Below, in pieces: positions 1-11,009 of a stretch of 64,000 bases of DNA. The translations under genes were made by a program, and so were the position numbers. Below the pieces are notes generated by a model, which made no database searches, was not told where the DNA came from, and saw only the letters and a list, made by a program, of their open reading frames with translations. Position 1 is the first letter of the stretch, and each line of letters starts with the position of its first letter. The stretch comes from Hermatobates lingyangjiaoensis (lineage: Eukaryota; Arthropoda; Insecta; Hemiptera; Hermatobatidae): the NCBI GenBank assembly GCA_026182355.1, contig JAPFBL010001617.1, positions 6,476,001-6,540,000 on the forward strand, in the 5' to 3' direction.

Positions 1-449
1 TTATTTCCTTATGTAATTGAAGGTAAATAATTATTCTTTTAGAAGTATACCTTTTTATGAATCTACAAGTTTAAAGAAAGTCGAATTACTTAATTGGCCC
101 TTTAGTTTTAAAGAACCTTACAGAAGCAGTTTTAACCAGGTATAAATAACTATGTCCTGATTTAAATGGAATCCTAAATCGTTTTATAAACTGTGATCTT
201 TCAAAACTATGTGAAAAATATGTGAACAATTGCTAGTCTAACCATGAGATGGTAGTGTTATCACAAATCCAGGGATAATAAGATTCAGACAAATATACAT
301 GAAAAAATGAGTCAATAGGCACAACCGTTAGTAATAATTTTAAAAAATAACTAATAGTGAACGGAACAGTCTTTTAACTCTGGTTTTATAGCAATGACTC
401 AATAAATAAGTTCAATATTTAAAAAAATATGGGTAAAGTTAATTAGGAC
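1..449. other. AT-rich intergenic sequence, no gene seen
   Basis: I see no coding frame, RNA gene or recognisable repeat here. It lies beyond the likely 3' end of the PHF5A gene. Confidence 0.5.
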
Positions 450-455
450 TTTATT
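450..455 (-). promoter_or_regulatory. candidate polyadenylation signal of PHF5A
   Basis: On the minus strand this reads AATAAA, about 150 nt past the PHF5A stop codon. Position and motif fit a polyadenylation signal, but the region is so AT-rich that chance is possible; AATAAT-type variants lie closer to the stop. Confidence 0.35.
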
Positions 456-603
456 AACTCTTAAAGCTAAAAAGTGAATAAGGAACTTCTTCAGAATACA
501 ACATTTATCATTTCGTTCACATTAAGAATTACATTACTTTATAAATAATATATTATTAAAAATGTTTATAAAATACAAAAATTATATAAAATGTATACAA
601 TGC

Positions 604-1224
604 CTATCTCTTCTTAAAACCATATTTTTTACGTTCGTAAAACAAGTCTGTTTTGGAACTTCCCAAGTTAACGATTTTAGGGCAGCCATCTCTCTGAAAA
701 ATACAAAAATGTAATATTTTTCATTTTAACATCTATAATTAAAAACGATATCATACACGCTCATTTCACACTTATCTTTAATGAGAAAAATAAATATTAC
801 TTATATTACACCTAAATGATTAATTAGTGAACATAGACAAAGTTAAAATAAAATTTCACGACAGCTAAATTAACATAAAATAACTTTACGGAAGTAGTTA
901 ATTCAGACATACATCCTTTTCCTGTACTGTACATTCTTTACAGTAGTAGGCATCCGAAACTCCTGGACCTCCACAAATAACACATCTTCCTTGATAAGAA
1001 CCATAATTACACTCATCACAAATTCGTACAAGTGTACATGGACGAACATAAGAATCACATATTACGCATTTACCATCACACTTTTCACAGAGACGGCCAA
1101 TTGCTACAATGTAAACAAAATATGTTAAAATATTGTGATAAACTATTCAACCTAATCCAATTAACTACTTGCCTACACCGGGCTGTTTACGACAAAATAT
1201 TAGATCTGGATGATGCTTTGCCAT
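604..1224 (-). CDS. PHF5A: PHF5A / SF3b14b / Rds3, PHD-finger-like subunit of splicing factor SF3b (3 exons)
   Basis: The spliced product is 110 aa, the length known for the near-invariant eukaryotic PHF5A. This protein is a knot-like zinc-binding core subunit of SF3b in the U2 snRNP and helps recognise the branch point in the nucleus. Exon 1 (1173-1224) encodes [17 protein letters not shown] plus one base. Exon 2 (913-1103) carries the repeated CxxC pairs ([36 protein letters not shown]). Exon 3 (604-693) encodes [13 protein letters not shown] to YGFKKR, then TAG. Exon lengths 52, 191 and 90 join in frame. Intron 2 is GT-AG (donor GTATGT); intron 1 uses a GC donor. No disabling change is visible, so this is probably a working gene and the only certain host gene here. 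No frame on either strand shows the whole protein because of the introns. Confidence 0.97.
1104..1172 (-). other. 69-bp GC-AG intron of PHF5A
   Basis: The minus-strand donor is AG|GCAAGT, the usual consensus of the rare GC-AG class, and the acceptor is TTGTAG|CA. Only this junction keeps Gly-Val-Ala-Ile-Gly, as in known PHF5A. Using the nearby GT instead would remove two conserved residues. Confidence 0.85.
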
Positions 1225-1925
1225 GTTAAATAATAGATAATTCAGAAAAAAACAGCGGGTATTAAGTATTAAAATATTATCTACAAACCAGAAACAAAAC
1301 TAACCCTTTATAACAGCTATGTACCCTCTCTGCAACAGTGTAGCTGTTATGCTAATACAAAAATTGATTGAGCATTTTGATTTGAATTTTTTAAGTAAAC
1401 TGTTTTAAGACATTTGGAATTTTTAAATGCTACTTAAGAGTAAAACACATTAAGAATAAGTTATAAAGGGAAGTAAGATTATAGTTTGGTTGTAGTATCT
1501 ACATTTTCCAAATACAATATTATAATTGGTAACAGCATGTACTAAAATTTGGTGCCATTTCTACAATAGTATTTTGAGTATCAAGCGTAATTAATGTATG
1601 TCTAAAAAAATTGTGTATAATTGATTTTACATAGCTTATCAAATGAAAATAACTTACATTTGTAGCAAAACTACAATTTCACTATATTGTATTATTCTGT
1701 TAATTATTTATATAACACAAATTGGTGACGAGGTATATTTAATATAACTGATCAAAGAAATCAATCAACCCAGAATCTCATGCAATTCTGATGGTAAATC
1801 AACAAACAATAACTCAAACAATAATATACCTTACTGAATTACCTATAATTTCGTTTTAAATAAATTCCTTGCAACAAATGATGGGCCCAATATGTTACAT
1901 AATTGTAATAAACTCAAACATTGTT
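1225..1925. other. AT-rich intergenic sequence, upstream of PHF5A
   Basis: No coding frame or repeat recognised. The PHF5A promoter should lie in the first few hundred bases, but I see no clear core promoter element. Confidence 0.4.
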
Positions 1926-2180
1926 GAAATGAAAATTGATACGGGTTCACTAATATCACTAATTATTCACTAATAACGCATAAATATTATCGAAATAATT
2001 TTTTACATTTAACGTTGTAAAATAACAAATAATACCGTAAACTCATAACAAGGAACTCATTTATTTATTTATTGACTACATTAAATGTTAGTGTCATAGG
2101 TAACCTTCCAAAATGCTAGATCTTTATTCTATTGATAATGGTGCCTCTATGCTACTTGGAAAGAAATGGATAAAGGCTTT
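1926..2180 (+). pseudogene. decayed Ty3/Gypsy aspartic protease fragment
   Basis: Two conserved patches of a Gypsy-type retropepsin survive in different frames. The active-site strand reads VEMKIDTGSLISLI (catalytic D-T-G) near 1926-1970. The C-terminal patch reads LDLYSIDNGASMLLGKKWIKAF near 2112-2180, matching the 'LLGRxW' end of Gypsy proteases. Several stops and shifts lie between them. In life the enzyme would cut the Gag-Pol polyprotein. It is on the opposite strand to the Gypsy pol remnant just downstream, so the two are either separate insertions or one inverted element. Family assignment rests on two short motifs. Confidence 0.55.
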
Positions 2181-2889
2181 TCACTTTTGCCAGAATGGTG
2201 ATTTCATGTAAATAAGTTAATTATTTCTCTACCTGGTGTAGACCGGTTAATCAAAAGATACCAATCTCCTGTAGGTAAGACAAACTGCTTGGCACTTTCA
2301 AATTAGCTTAGATGAAATAGGTTTTTAGAGACTGTAGAAGTCCGAAATCCGCAGGCTTGTCTGTTGAAGGCCTTGGCGGGTCTGAAGACTTCAAACAACT
2401 TAATAACATTTAGTACGGAGAGATAAATGAAAACGAGCGAGAGAGGATGGAAGAAATTTAATGTTTTTACAATGAAAACATGGTAACAAGAAAAAAAAAT
2501 AAACAAAGATAACAGGTGTACCGGCCGCCAACCTCGCATCGCTACAACAGCACCACTTTTCTGCTATTCCAGTAGTCAACTATATTCTTATGAGAAATTA
2601 CTGCAAGAGAGAGATCCATCGTTTACTGAAGCTACAAAAAAGGGGTTAACAGTAAAAGCTTCTAAGGTTAGTGTAATAAGTAAAACTATTAAACTATTAA
2701 CAGCAAAGAGGCTATGAAGCTTTAATTAATAAAAATTTAACACTGGGTATCTGCCAGCAAAACACAGTAAACCTGTAGCTATAAAAAATAGTGTTGCCAT
2801 ACATAAAAATATATTACACGCACCCCTCCCAGAGGAAAAGTTCAATCGGATATATAGTCCACCAAATAGAAGGGCTGGTTCCGCTGTCT
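2181..2889. other. unassigned sequence between two Gypsy remnants
   Basis: Short open frames occur on both strands (for example 2303-2539 minus) but none matches a family I know. It is probably decayed LTR-element sequence. Confidence 0.3.
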
Positions 2890-3865
2890 CTAGGGCGTAA
2901 TGACGCAGCATCCTGGATTCACTTCATCAGTCTTTGTAGAACTCTTAGGGATACGCTCAGGACTGGGTGAGTCAATATCTTGGGGAGACAGATGCACCTC
3001 CGGTGAAGGTTCCAATACTTTATCAACTAATTCAGGATTCTGGTGAAGGTCTTCTGAATTACTGATGGGTAAAAGTTTTTCTGCTCTTGGTGTCAGGTGT
3101 CTAATTGAAACACTTCTTTCATGTACATCTGGAAATGTAACGAAAGCATAATCCGGGTTGTCTTCAAGAAGCTCAACTTCTTTCACAATTGGTTCATACT
3201 TCTTTGCTCTTATCAGGTTCCTCATTAGCACTGGACCAGAGTGTGACAGCGAGATGTATAAGGAGCACCCATTGTAGGATCTTCGAGCATGGGTAAACAT
3301 TCGTTCATGAAGTGAAGCATTTGTTGCTTCTGCACTACACAAGAGAGAGTGAACTGAATGTAAAACACATTGTAGGACCTCGTCCCAACGTCTGATCTTC
3401 ATCTTCTTTGAATTAGTGCTAACTGGATGGGTTTCCATATTATTCCATTGTATCTTTCTATTTGGTCATTCCTTTGAGAGTTATATGCAGTAGTTCTGCT
3501 TGTAGTGATACCAAGAGAAATCAAAGAATATTTTAATTCTCGAGACATAAATGATGATCCTCTTATACAAAGACAAAGAATATGTTTTGTAAGTGGGTAA
3601 TAACAGTTGCAGCTGACATATCAGAACAAGGGATTGCAAAGGGGAATCTTGAAAACTTATCCACAACAGTGAGAATGAAACGGTTTTTGGAAGCGGAAGG
3701 CTGAGGACCTTTAAAATCCAGGTTTAACCTTTCAATTGGGGCAGTTACTTTAATTAGCCTTTCTTCATTTTTACAGAAACGTGGCTTTACTTCCTTGGAA
3801 CATGGACATGCATTAATGACTCTTTTAATGTCTTATAGCAAAAAGGTAAGTTTTTAGACCTAATC
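2890..3865 (-). pseudogene. Gypsy 1 integrase remnant
   Basis: The upstream part (3865-3480) has the start of the integrase core, including LNLDFKGPQPSASKNRF (first catalytic Asp) and VVDKFSRFPFAIPC. The part that should carry the second Asp (the usual HSDRG patch) is deleted and followed by a stop. The downstream part (3438-2890, 182 aa) resumes with the C-terminal region, WDEVLQCVLHSVHSLLC and 'HERMFTHARRS', then an acidic Pro/Ser-rich tail. In life this enzyme would insert the cDNA. Loss of a catalytic residue plus frameshifts make it non-functional. Confidence 0.8.
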
Positions 3866-3959
3866 CAATGATACATCTGGGCTAATGGCTGCAGTTATTC
3901 TAGAAAGAGTTTCAGCAGTTGCATTTTTTTGCAACTTTTTGCATTTTTTTGCAAGCAAG

Positions 3960-4095
3960 CTTCATATTTTCTTGTGTATATACTTTACACAAGTATATAC
4001 TTGTGTATATACTTACTGTATATACTTACTGTATACTTACTGTATATACTTGTGTATAATACTTTTGTATATATACTTGTATATATACAATCCAC
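3960..4095. repeat. low-complexity TA/TAC-rich tract
   Basis: Overlapping copies of TATACTT and TATACTTACTG make an impure AT-rich microsatellite between the RNase H and integrase pieces of Gypsy 1. Confidence 0.7.
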
Positions 4096-4129
4096 TGCAT
4101 GATTTTCTCATTCCTGATTTTACTGCTAT

Positions 4130-5067
4130 GGACTTGGTCAAACATAAATAAAACAGATCATTGGTCAGTAATAACTTCAAAATGCCGGCCAATAGTATCG
4201 CCAATTTCGAGGTGATTCGACAATAGCGTAGGCTTTTGTCTACGTCTTTTGTCTTTTTCAATAGAAGAATGTTTCTTTCAGATGAATTCAATGTTCTAGC
4301 AAAAAAAAAAAAAAGGCTATAAGGTGTACTACCTGACTGAGGATTGCCCGAATAGCAAATTCAGTGGCATCCGTCTCAACTCTAAAGGGAGTGTTCTCTT
4401 CAGTGGCAGCTAAAGAAGCATCCATTATGTCAGCCTTAAGATCGTTAAATGCTTTGACAGCGTCTTTTGTAAGAGGAAAATGTCCTTTAGTCAATAGGGT
4501 ATTGATATAGGGAGTCAATATATAGGGAGTCAATATAGGTATTCTTTCTGAGAAACTGGGTATCCAGTGGTAGTAATGAGTGAATATACCCAGTGCTGGC
4601 TGCAACGATTGTACATCTTTAGGAATTGGCAAGTTTATTAGAGGTGTCAATCTATCAGAATCAGGTTTTATTACTTTCATATTGATAAAATATCTCAATA
4701 ATTTCACAGACTTTGTAGAAAATGAACACTTATCTTCATTTAATGTCAAATTATATTTAAATGCATGCAGATGCCATGAATCTTTCTATATTTCAGTCAT
4801 GTTCAGCTTGATTTTTGCTACAAATAGTCACATCACCAAGATATGGGAAAGTACCTTCCTACTTTACATTTGCAATAATGCCATCTATAGTTCTTTGAAA
4901 ACTAGCAATTCTATCGTCACACCAAAAGATACCCGACGAAAGTGGAAAAGTTTTCCATCAGCCTCAAAAGCTGTATAACATTTTTCAGAATACTTGATGG
5001 GTACTTGATGATAAACACTTCTGAGATCAATGGTACTGAATACTTTGTACTTGGATAACCGGACCAC
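4130..5067 (-). pseudogene. Gypsy 1 reverse transcriptase and RNase H remnant
   Basis: The RT finger/palm start is visible at 5067-4885: KVFSTIDLRSVYHQVPI (motif A Asp in IDLRS) and AFEADGKLFHFRRVSFGV. The central palm with the Y-DD box falls in a broken stretch. From 4749 the thumb resumes with TLNEDKCSFSTKSVKLLRYF and IPKDVQSLQPALGIFTHYY. RNase H follows (FRVETDATEFAIRAILSQ, with the first catalytic Asp) and fades near 4130 after an A-rich insertion at about 4301-4314. A small internal duplication ('LTPYI') is visible. Typical Ty3/Gypsy, clearly dead. Confidence 0.8.
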
Positions 5068-5429
5068 CAGTTCAAGAGTGCCACATAAATATTGATTAGA
5101 GCATTTCGTTAGAAAAATACATCATACCTTGGAAAGCATCAGAAATTATATGTTTGATTGGCGTTCATTTTTTACATGTCAGAATTTTATTCTTCTTGCA
5201 TCTCATATTAAGTCCTTAAATAATTTAACATTTTTTCATTAAACCTATAAACACCAATTTCATTTCAGATGACTCACTTAAAATTTTCTAATCTATATAA
5301 ATTAAAGAAACATTTTGTCTGTACATTGCTTAGAAATGACTCATTTCAAGTTTTCTTCACGTTTTATACATTAGAGATTCCGAATCCACCCTTAGAAAAA
5401 TTTCTGTCTGTCGGTTTGTTGGTTTTTCC

Positions 5430-5740
5430 CGCAAACTTTTATCACAAATAAGCAAGCTGAAGCGTTCACAGTATATTTATGTATGTGTAACTTAAAATAT
5501 AGGCCCTAAATGGATTGAAAATTCAACGTAGGAGCGAAGTTATGGACCTTTAAAGCACAAACGTTTGTCACAAGTAAACTCAGCCACCATAAAATATAGC
5601 AAGCTGAAACTTTGACACTAGATTTGTGTATTTTTAACTAAAAATATAAGCTCTAAATAGATTGAAAATTCAATGGACAAGCGAAGTTATGGACTTTTAA
5701 GCTGTCTTTGGCTAACTTCACAGATATGTTTATTTTGAAA
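5430..5740 (+). repeat. two diverged direct repeats, about 135-150 bp, inside the Helitron fragment
   Basis: A unit containing AAGCTGAA..., AAAATATA.GC.CTAAAT.GATTGAAAATTCAA and GCGAAGTTATGGAC occurs twice in a row (about 5450-5560 and 5605-5700). The inverted copy at 25.5-25.85 kb shows the same two-unit arrangement upstream of the same helicase fragment. Confidence 0.65.
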
Positions 5741-5794
5741 ATATACAGGTATAACAAGTAGGTATTGTTAGTTGATTTCAATTTCATTTCCATT

Positions 5795-6185
5795 TAAACT
5801 CCCTGCAAGAGATATTTGACAACGTGATTCCCGAAGTTCAAAATCTGCTACCTATTCAGAATAAATGGCTTTGTGTACGAGAAATTCTAATCCCTACAAA
5901 TGAGAAGGCAGGAAAAATCAATAAATAATTTGTTGCACTATATAAAGGTGAGGAAAGAACTTACAAGTCAGTAAACAGAGTGATTAATGATGAGTAAACA
6001 GTTCATTATCCTACTGAATTTCTTGATTCCGTGACTGTTCCTGGACTGGCTGCTCATGAGTAAAAACGTAACGTAAAGTCGGAGCACCAATCATGCTGAG
6101 ATTTAGTAGCAGTAATAAATTTCATGCTACGAAACTTGAGTGCCCCAACAATGTAAAACGGGACACGACTCTGAGTTCATACTCA
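5795..6185 (+). pseudogene. Helitron Pif1-like helicase, C-terminal fragment (copy 1)
   Basis: In pieces the plus strand reads NVIPEVQNLLPIQNKWLCVR, EILIPTNEKAGKINK, TYKSVNRVINDE, VHYPTEFLD and GAPIMLRFSSSNKFHATK. These match the ordered blocks before and around helicase motifs V-VI of Helitron-encoded Pif1-family helicases ('W L.ERAIL.P.N', 'Y.S.D...', 'YP.EFLN', 'L..G.PIMLLRN'). The enzyme would unwind DNA during rolling-circle transposition. There are in-frame stops (after INK and NDE) and an abrupt end near 6185, so it is dead. It agrees closely with the copy at 24.9-25.5 kb. Confidence 0.75.
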
Positions 6186-7239
6186 GTACCCCGTTTTTTA
6201 AACACCTTTTATCTGCTTTTGTTTTTACCCATTTCTCAACTTCATTTAGGAAAGCTTAGGAAAGCTTCTATGTATGGTGCAAACAAGCTCTGGGCCGCAG
6301 GTTTGTTTGGCTCCAACCTTTTCTTACAGTCCACTGCGTTATTTTCCTGTATTCCCTTCAGTCCAAAGAAACTGAACATATCTTTACTGGTTATAATATT
6401 AATTTTGACCCATAAGTCTACCAGACAAGGCCCCATGTTTGAAATCAGGAATGTGACAATCGAGGTTAACTTTGTGATTACTGTACAAAGTTGACACTCT
6501 TGTATAATATTCTATGAAGGCCAGTGCTTTTGGCAACATATAGGTCAAACTATAAATGTTTCGTTCTATTATTGTTTTATAAATTGTATCTCTCTTAGAG
6601 AAATTTCCATTTCAACAAAACTCAATAACCTGAAAATGTCCTTTTTTTGATAAAAAATTTGTAAAAGGAAATCGTTTGATAACATTTCCATGCAGAAGGT
6701 AGTCCAGTTGATCATTTATCCTTTGACACGTTTATATGTGTTGTTTATTAAGACTATATGGATACCTTTTTTCATTTATTTTAGAATAACACACAACCAA
6801 TGCATATCATACTATTGGTTTTATCACAGCAGTAAAAGTAATGTTATAGAACCAAAGTGTGAAATTATAGTTAAGACATATGTTCTACCAAAGAATTTCT
6901 TACAGTAAGGCAGTCAGTTTGTGACATTACTCAATGTGGCAAGCTTTTCCAGTTTATTCTTATAAATAAGGAGACTCCAGGAGGAATCTCATTTTTTTTT
7001 TATTTCTTGAACAATATTTTATATGTCAGCATTTTAGGAATTTATTTTCTTTCTCCTTGAGAAAGTTATAAGGACTGTTTTAGCAAGATATCTATCAAAA
7101 TCTTTATAATTCTTCCAGATCTTTCAACAATTTGGAAAACATGCTGTATAAACCCAACTGTAGAGCCATCTAGTACGGCACTTCTTATAAAAACAATTTA
7201 ATTTACCTATCCTTTCGTATCGTAAATTTGATTATATAG
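6186..7239. other. unassigned AT-rich sequence
   Basis: No feature supported. A 64-codon minus frame at 6242-6436 has a protein-like composition but matches no family I recognise. Confidence 0.35.
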
Positions 7240-7425
7240 ATTTTCTCTTAGGTCATCCACAAATAATCCCCACAATTGTATCGACAGGACGCTTCCCTGA
7301 GGGGAGGCTTTAATATCCACAGTTTCAGCTGTGATAGATATAACACTTGCATTAATTATTCTTGCATTTGAATGTTGTAATCCATTATATAGGTCCTAGA
7401 TTAATACCTCTATATATTACTGATA
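7240..7425 (-). pseudogene. non-LTR retrotransposon RT fragment
   Basis: A continuous minus-strand stretch reads LYNGLQHSNARIINASVIS, then TVDIKASPQGSVLSIQLWG and LFVDDLRENL. This fits the RT palm block just before the catalytic DD box of APE-type LINEs ('..GSPQGGVLSPLLW.L.VDDLL'). Only about 55 residues survive, and the flanks cannot be aligned by eye. It is an isolated LINE relic. Confidence 0.6.
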
Positions 7426-7869
7426 ATTTAATGGACTCGAGAACTTGTTAACAAAAGCTTCTTCAATACCCATAAAGCAGTCTAGAGTGATTTCTTTAAT
7501 AATTAAGGATTGTTGTATTTGTTTAACAAAAATTATTGGAACAGATTCTGCTAATTTCCTTTTTGATACTCACGTTATAGGTTATGAAGATGCTTATTTA
7601 CCATATCATGTTATTATAGATAGAACCTAAAATAGTAATTTTTAATGTAATATCACTCTTCGGGTATTTAAGTTCATGAGTATTTGTTGTAAGACAATAA
7701 ATAATAAAAATGTAAAATTCGTTGAATCACCGAAGAATTAGTTCAAAATTAGTATCCGTTTTATAATAAAGAATGAAATGGTACCTTTTTCATAGTTCAA
7801 TATTACCCTAAGACCATGAGATCCTTTACCACACCAAGAACTATACATCTGATATTAATTAAGTTTCGC

Positions 7870-8045
7870 TCAAGGTACAAAGTTTAGTTTAACTACAACG
7901 TTTCGTTAGACAAGCACCCACCATAGCTTGGAAAGTATTACAAAATATAAGTTTGATTGGCGTTAATTTTATAGATTTAAAAATTTTATTCTACATACTT
8001 ATGAAATTAATATGTTATAATTAATAATAATAATAATAATAATAA
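7870..8045 (+). repeat. Helentron-like repeat fragment followed by an (AAT)n tract
   Basis: 7880-7990 resembles the block 'GTTTCGTTAGA..CA...CATA..TTGGAAAG...TAAGTTTGATTGGCGTTAATTTT' also found near 5100-5190 and 21.9 kb. It is followed by about nine AAT/TAA units at 8020-8045. Confidence 0.5.
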
Positions 8046-8086
8046 CATAATAAATTTATAAGTTATAATCATAATTAATATGTTAT

Positions 8087-8825
8087 ATGATATTAACCCT
8101 TCCACATACGTATTATGCTACGAGTATAATGCAATCGTACCTCAACCACCGCTTCAGTCAAGTAATTGCACTTCAGTCAAGTAATTCAAGATTGAATGAT
8201 GATTTCACTATGATTTCACCTATTTTCCGATTGAAGCAGATGTACCTCAAGGAAGTATACTTGAGCCAGTCCTTTATTCCATCTACATATCTGACATTCC
8301 ATTATCTCCTCACACTGTCCTAGCCATCTTTGCTGATGATAAGGCAATCCTTTCCTCAAATAAGTGTCCTCACACAGCCTCCTACTACATTCAAGAACAC
8401 TTAAACATTTTAGAATCCTGGTTAAAGAGTTGTAGAGTACGTATCAATGAACAGAAAATTATTCATGTAACATTCACTTTGAGGCAGGAACATGTTCTCT
8501 TGTCTTTGTTAACAAAATTCCTATCCCTCAAGCTACTACCACCAAATACTTAGGACTGCACCTTGACAGACGTCTTACTTGGGCTCCCCATACCAAATGA
8601 AAAGAACAGAAATAAACTGACGCTATAGACTTTTAATTCACTTAATTGATAATCGTTCAAAATTAACAACTGTCAATAAACTATTACTAAATAAATCTAT
8701 GATTATGCCTATTTGGACGTACGGTATTGAAATATGGGGAGCAACAAAATCTAGCAATGCCCAGAGGATACAAGCTCTTCAGTCAAAAATTCTTAGAAAA
8801 ATTCTTCATTGTCCTTTTTATATAC
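8087..8825 (+). pseudogene. Jockey-clade LINE reverse transcriptase fragment
   Basis: Across frames the plus strand encodes a run of Jockey RT blocks: IFRLKADVPQGSILEPVLYS, SIYISDIPLSPHTVLAIFAD (catalytic F-A-DD), LNILESWLKSCRVRINEQK, TTKYLGLHLDRRLTW, and IWTYGIEIWGATKSSNAQRI with LQSKILRKIL. That is palm to thumb; the endonuclease and finger region are missing. Several single-base shifts break the frame. A short duplicated stretch (CAGTCAAGTAATT, near 8155-8190) lies at the 5' side. A PLE fragment begins directly at its right end. Confidence 0.8.
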
Positions 8826-8834
8826 CAAATTATT

Positions 8835-9457
8835 TTACTATTATTATTTTACGTGTGTAAACGTAGGCAATATGTTAATAAAAAACTCTCCCAGAGACCT
8901 GAAGGGTAGTGGTATTTATAAAATCTTGTTCAAAAATTGCCATAAAATTTATATTGGTCAAACTGGTAAATCATAAAAGACATGTCAAACAACACTAATA
9001 CAACGTAAGTAGGCAGGAAAATCATCATGTTCATTGGACTGGTGCTAAAATGATTACTTATAAAAAATCGGTGTTGTTAAGAAATATTATCGAATCCACT
9101 CTGATTAAATTTAATAGATCAATTATTATAAATATTAGAAACGTTTTATTCAAACTTGACTCAGTAGTGACGAGGGCAATATCCTCATATAAGGGGGTTT
9201 ACAGCTAGGAGATTGTTTTTTACTTTTTTCTTCCTGTAGACCTTTGTTTACCCTGACGTCTCTCCCTGGACTATTGTCCTTTCTTGCACTTAAAATACCT
9301 CTCTTACCTCCCACTCTTCTCAACTCCTTACCAGATGTTTATACATCTTTGGTTTCAGTTGGGATTTGACTCTGACGAAGACCATTTGTTACGGTTGAAA
9401 AATCTTAGATTTTTTTTCCCATTTCGTATTGTGGTTTGAACGTAGATATACATATTG
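8835..9457 (+). mobile_element. PLE family A, 3' fragment with GIY-YIG remnant and terminal repeat
   Basis: This is collinear with the end of the better PLE copy at 53-55.8 kb. It holds NVGNMLIKNS, GSGIYKILFKNCHKIYIGQT (GIY and YIG signatures), then broken coding sequence to about 9205, the 3' untranslated region, and the terminal block CTGACGA...GAAA at 9372-9400. The coding part has stops and a deletion. It directly abuts the Jockey fragment, which suggests a 5'-truncated insertion. Confidence 0.8.
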
Positions 9458-9888
9458 AAAGGAATCAGATAATAATGTGTACCAAGAAGCTTTATACATT
9501 ACGTTTATTTTTAAATTTAGGTTATCAAAATGGCAAATATATATTTGTATGGAATTAAAACCATCTCTTTTCATTCATTTATTTTTTTCCTTCGCAAATT
9601 ACCAGTCAATGTTGGTTATTTCTTTCTACTATATCATAAAATATATTTGTATTTGCATCAGAAAAAAAATAAAGAAAATATTGTGTGTACCAAAAAATCC
9701 ATTATGTTTTATATATTTACTACTTTATTTCCTGTGATTTTACACAAAAATGAATAGCAGTAATTTTCTGATAGAAATTTATTATATTTATCACTCAATA
9801 GTATATTCTTTAATAAAGTTAACTTCTACTGTTATATACATTCTTCTAGAGTATTTGTTACACACAAATACAACTGATTGAGATCACA
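9458..9888. other. AT-rich sequence, nothing recognised
   Basis: Only low-complexity frames are present. No repeat or gene supported. Confidence 0.4.
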
Positions 9889-10660
9889 AGATCAGCCAAC
9901 AATAACTGATTGTTATTTTCACCCACAAGAGCAACGGACTAGAGTACTGTTTGTGTTCATATTAAGGTCACGTATGAAGAGTACTTTTCACTTAAAAGAC
10001 ACTACCCAGAGCGCCACTTCTGTGGACCTAAATAAAGGTAATAGCCAGTGCACTTACTCTTTGTTCATATAAGGATCACTATCGGGGGTACCACAATGGT
10101 TGATTCAAGGGCCACTTGTCATGGGCTATACCTCTTACTTTAGACAAGAGTCATATAGTTAGAGTGCTTTTATCCGGTTCACATGAGAATGATGTGACGA
10201 TACTATCACGTATTTGTTCACGCAAGGATTGCATATTAAGAGGGTTGCTTCTTGGTTCGCACAATAATCACACAGGGATATATCTGTCTCTAGGTTCACT
10301 GTTCAGAGTACGTAGTATCAATGTTTACTTAAATTTCACTGTCAGGGGTGCAACCTTTGTTTTCATATGATGGTCGTTATCGAGAGCACTGCCTCTGTAT
10401 TAACATGATAGTCACTAGCAACAGTACCGCCTCTTTTTCCTCATAAGAATCACAATCAAAAGTAGTGCCTCTGTAATCACAAAAGGACCATGATCGAGAA
10501 CATTGTCTTTAGGTTTACACAAGTATAACCTGGCAATGTTGCCTTTATCTTCGTTGACACAAGGGTCACAGAGTTAGTGTGGAGTCTCTGAGTTCATACC
10601 GTACTTGTACAAGGTTCTGTTTACTTACAATGTTAGATCATAATTGGGTCTACCAGAAAC
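9889..10660 (+). repeat. degenerate minisatellite, unit about 38 bp, roughly 18 copies
   Basis: Units of about 33-44 bp follow one another head to tail. The shared pattern is GCCTCTG.-TTCACA-.AAGG.TCAC.ATC..GAG.A.T. The clearest run is at 10400-10600, where four units begin GCCTCTGTATT, GCCTCTTTTTCC, GCCTCTGTAATC and GTCTTTAGGTT. Earlier units are more diverged (GTTCATATTAAGGTCAC at 9955; TTCATATAAGGATCAC at 10063). The period is not a multiple of three and the frames are short, so it is not coding. It is not a CRISPR array: the whole unit drifts and there are no constant repeats with unique spacers. Confidence 0.75.
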
Positions 10661-10985
10661 AGGACGGTTTGTTTGCTGGTTCATACAAGTGTCTTGAAGT
10701 AGGAATGTGCCATATTCTGGTTAAAATTAATTTTTTTTACTAGTAAAAATAGTATTTGTTGTGTACTGATAGTCCTCATGTTACGGATTTTATTTGGTGT
10801 CGGTGGAAATTTGGAAAAGTACTTTGGGCAAGCCTGTACAAGAATTTGTTCCCTCTCACTGAAAGACTATAACTAGGTTTTTTCAATGAATTTTTTGAAT
10901 AATATTTTGAAAATTTTTGTTGTTATTTTAAATTACTAAATGTGCACGATTATTAAAGTCATACAGTACATGAATAAATTCAATA
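10661..10985. other. unassigned sequence
   Basis: The minisatellite fades out on the left. Nothing else recognised before the truncated end of Gypsy 2. Confidence 0.4.
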
Positions 10986-11009
10986 CTAAATATTATATGA
11001 GTTAATTGA

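Larger units (their letters stand above)
2890..5070 (-). mobile_element. Ty3/Gypsy element 1, degraded pol (RT, RNase H, integrase)
   Basis: Reading leftwards on the minus strand, the order is reverse transcriptase, RNase H, then integrase, the pol order of Ty3/Gypsy elements. Each block is broken by stops, indels or deletions. No LTR or primer-binding site was found at either end, so this is an internal fragment. An AT-rich low-complexity tract at 3960-4095 sits between RNase H and integrase. Confidence 0.8.
5095..6185 (+). mobile_element. Helitron/Helentron-type fragment with helicase remnant
   Basis: The left part (5095-5260) resembles the Helentron-like repeats at 21.9 and 23.2 kb. The middle (5270-5740) and the helicase remnant (5795-6185) recur in the same order, inverted, at 24.9-25.98 kb. 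That shared order shows these blocks belonged to one element. No element terminus is visible here. Confidence 0.6.

Noticed and set aside
1032..1229. Plus-strand frame of 65 codons
   Set aside because: It is antisense to PHF5A exons 1 and 2 and has no support of its own.
2303..2539. Minus-strand frame of 78 codons as a membrane protein
   Set aside because: Hydrophobic composition in an AT-rich stretch, no start context and no family match; probably chance.
6093..6494. 133-codon plus frame as a host gene
   Set aside because: Its start is the tail of a Helitron helicase read to its truncation; the rest has no recognisable family and no splice support.
9889..10660. CRISPR-like array
   Set aside because: The whole unit drifts with no constant repeat and unique spacer pattern, and the window is eukaryotic.
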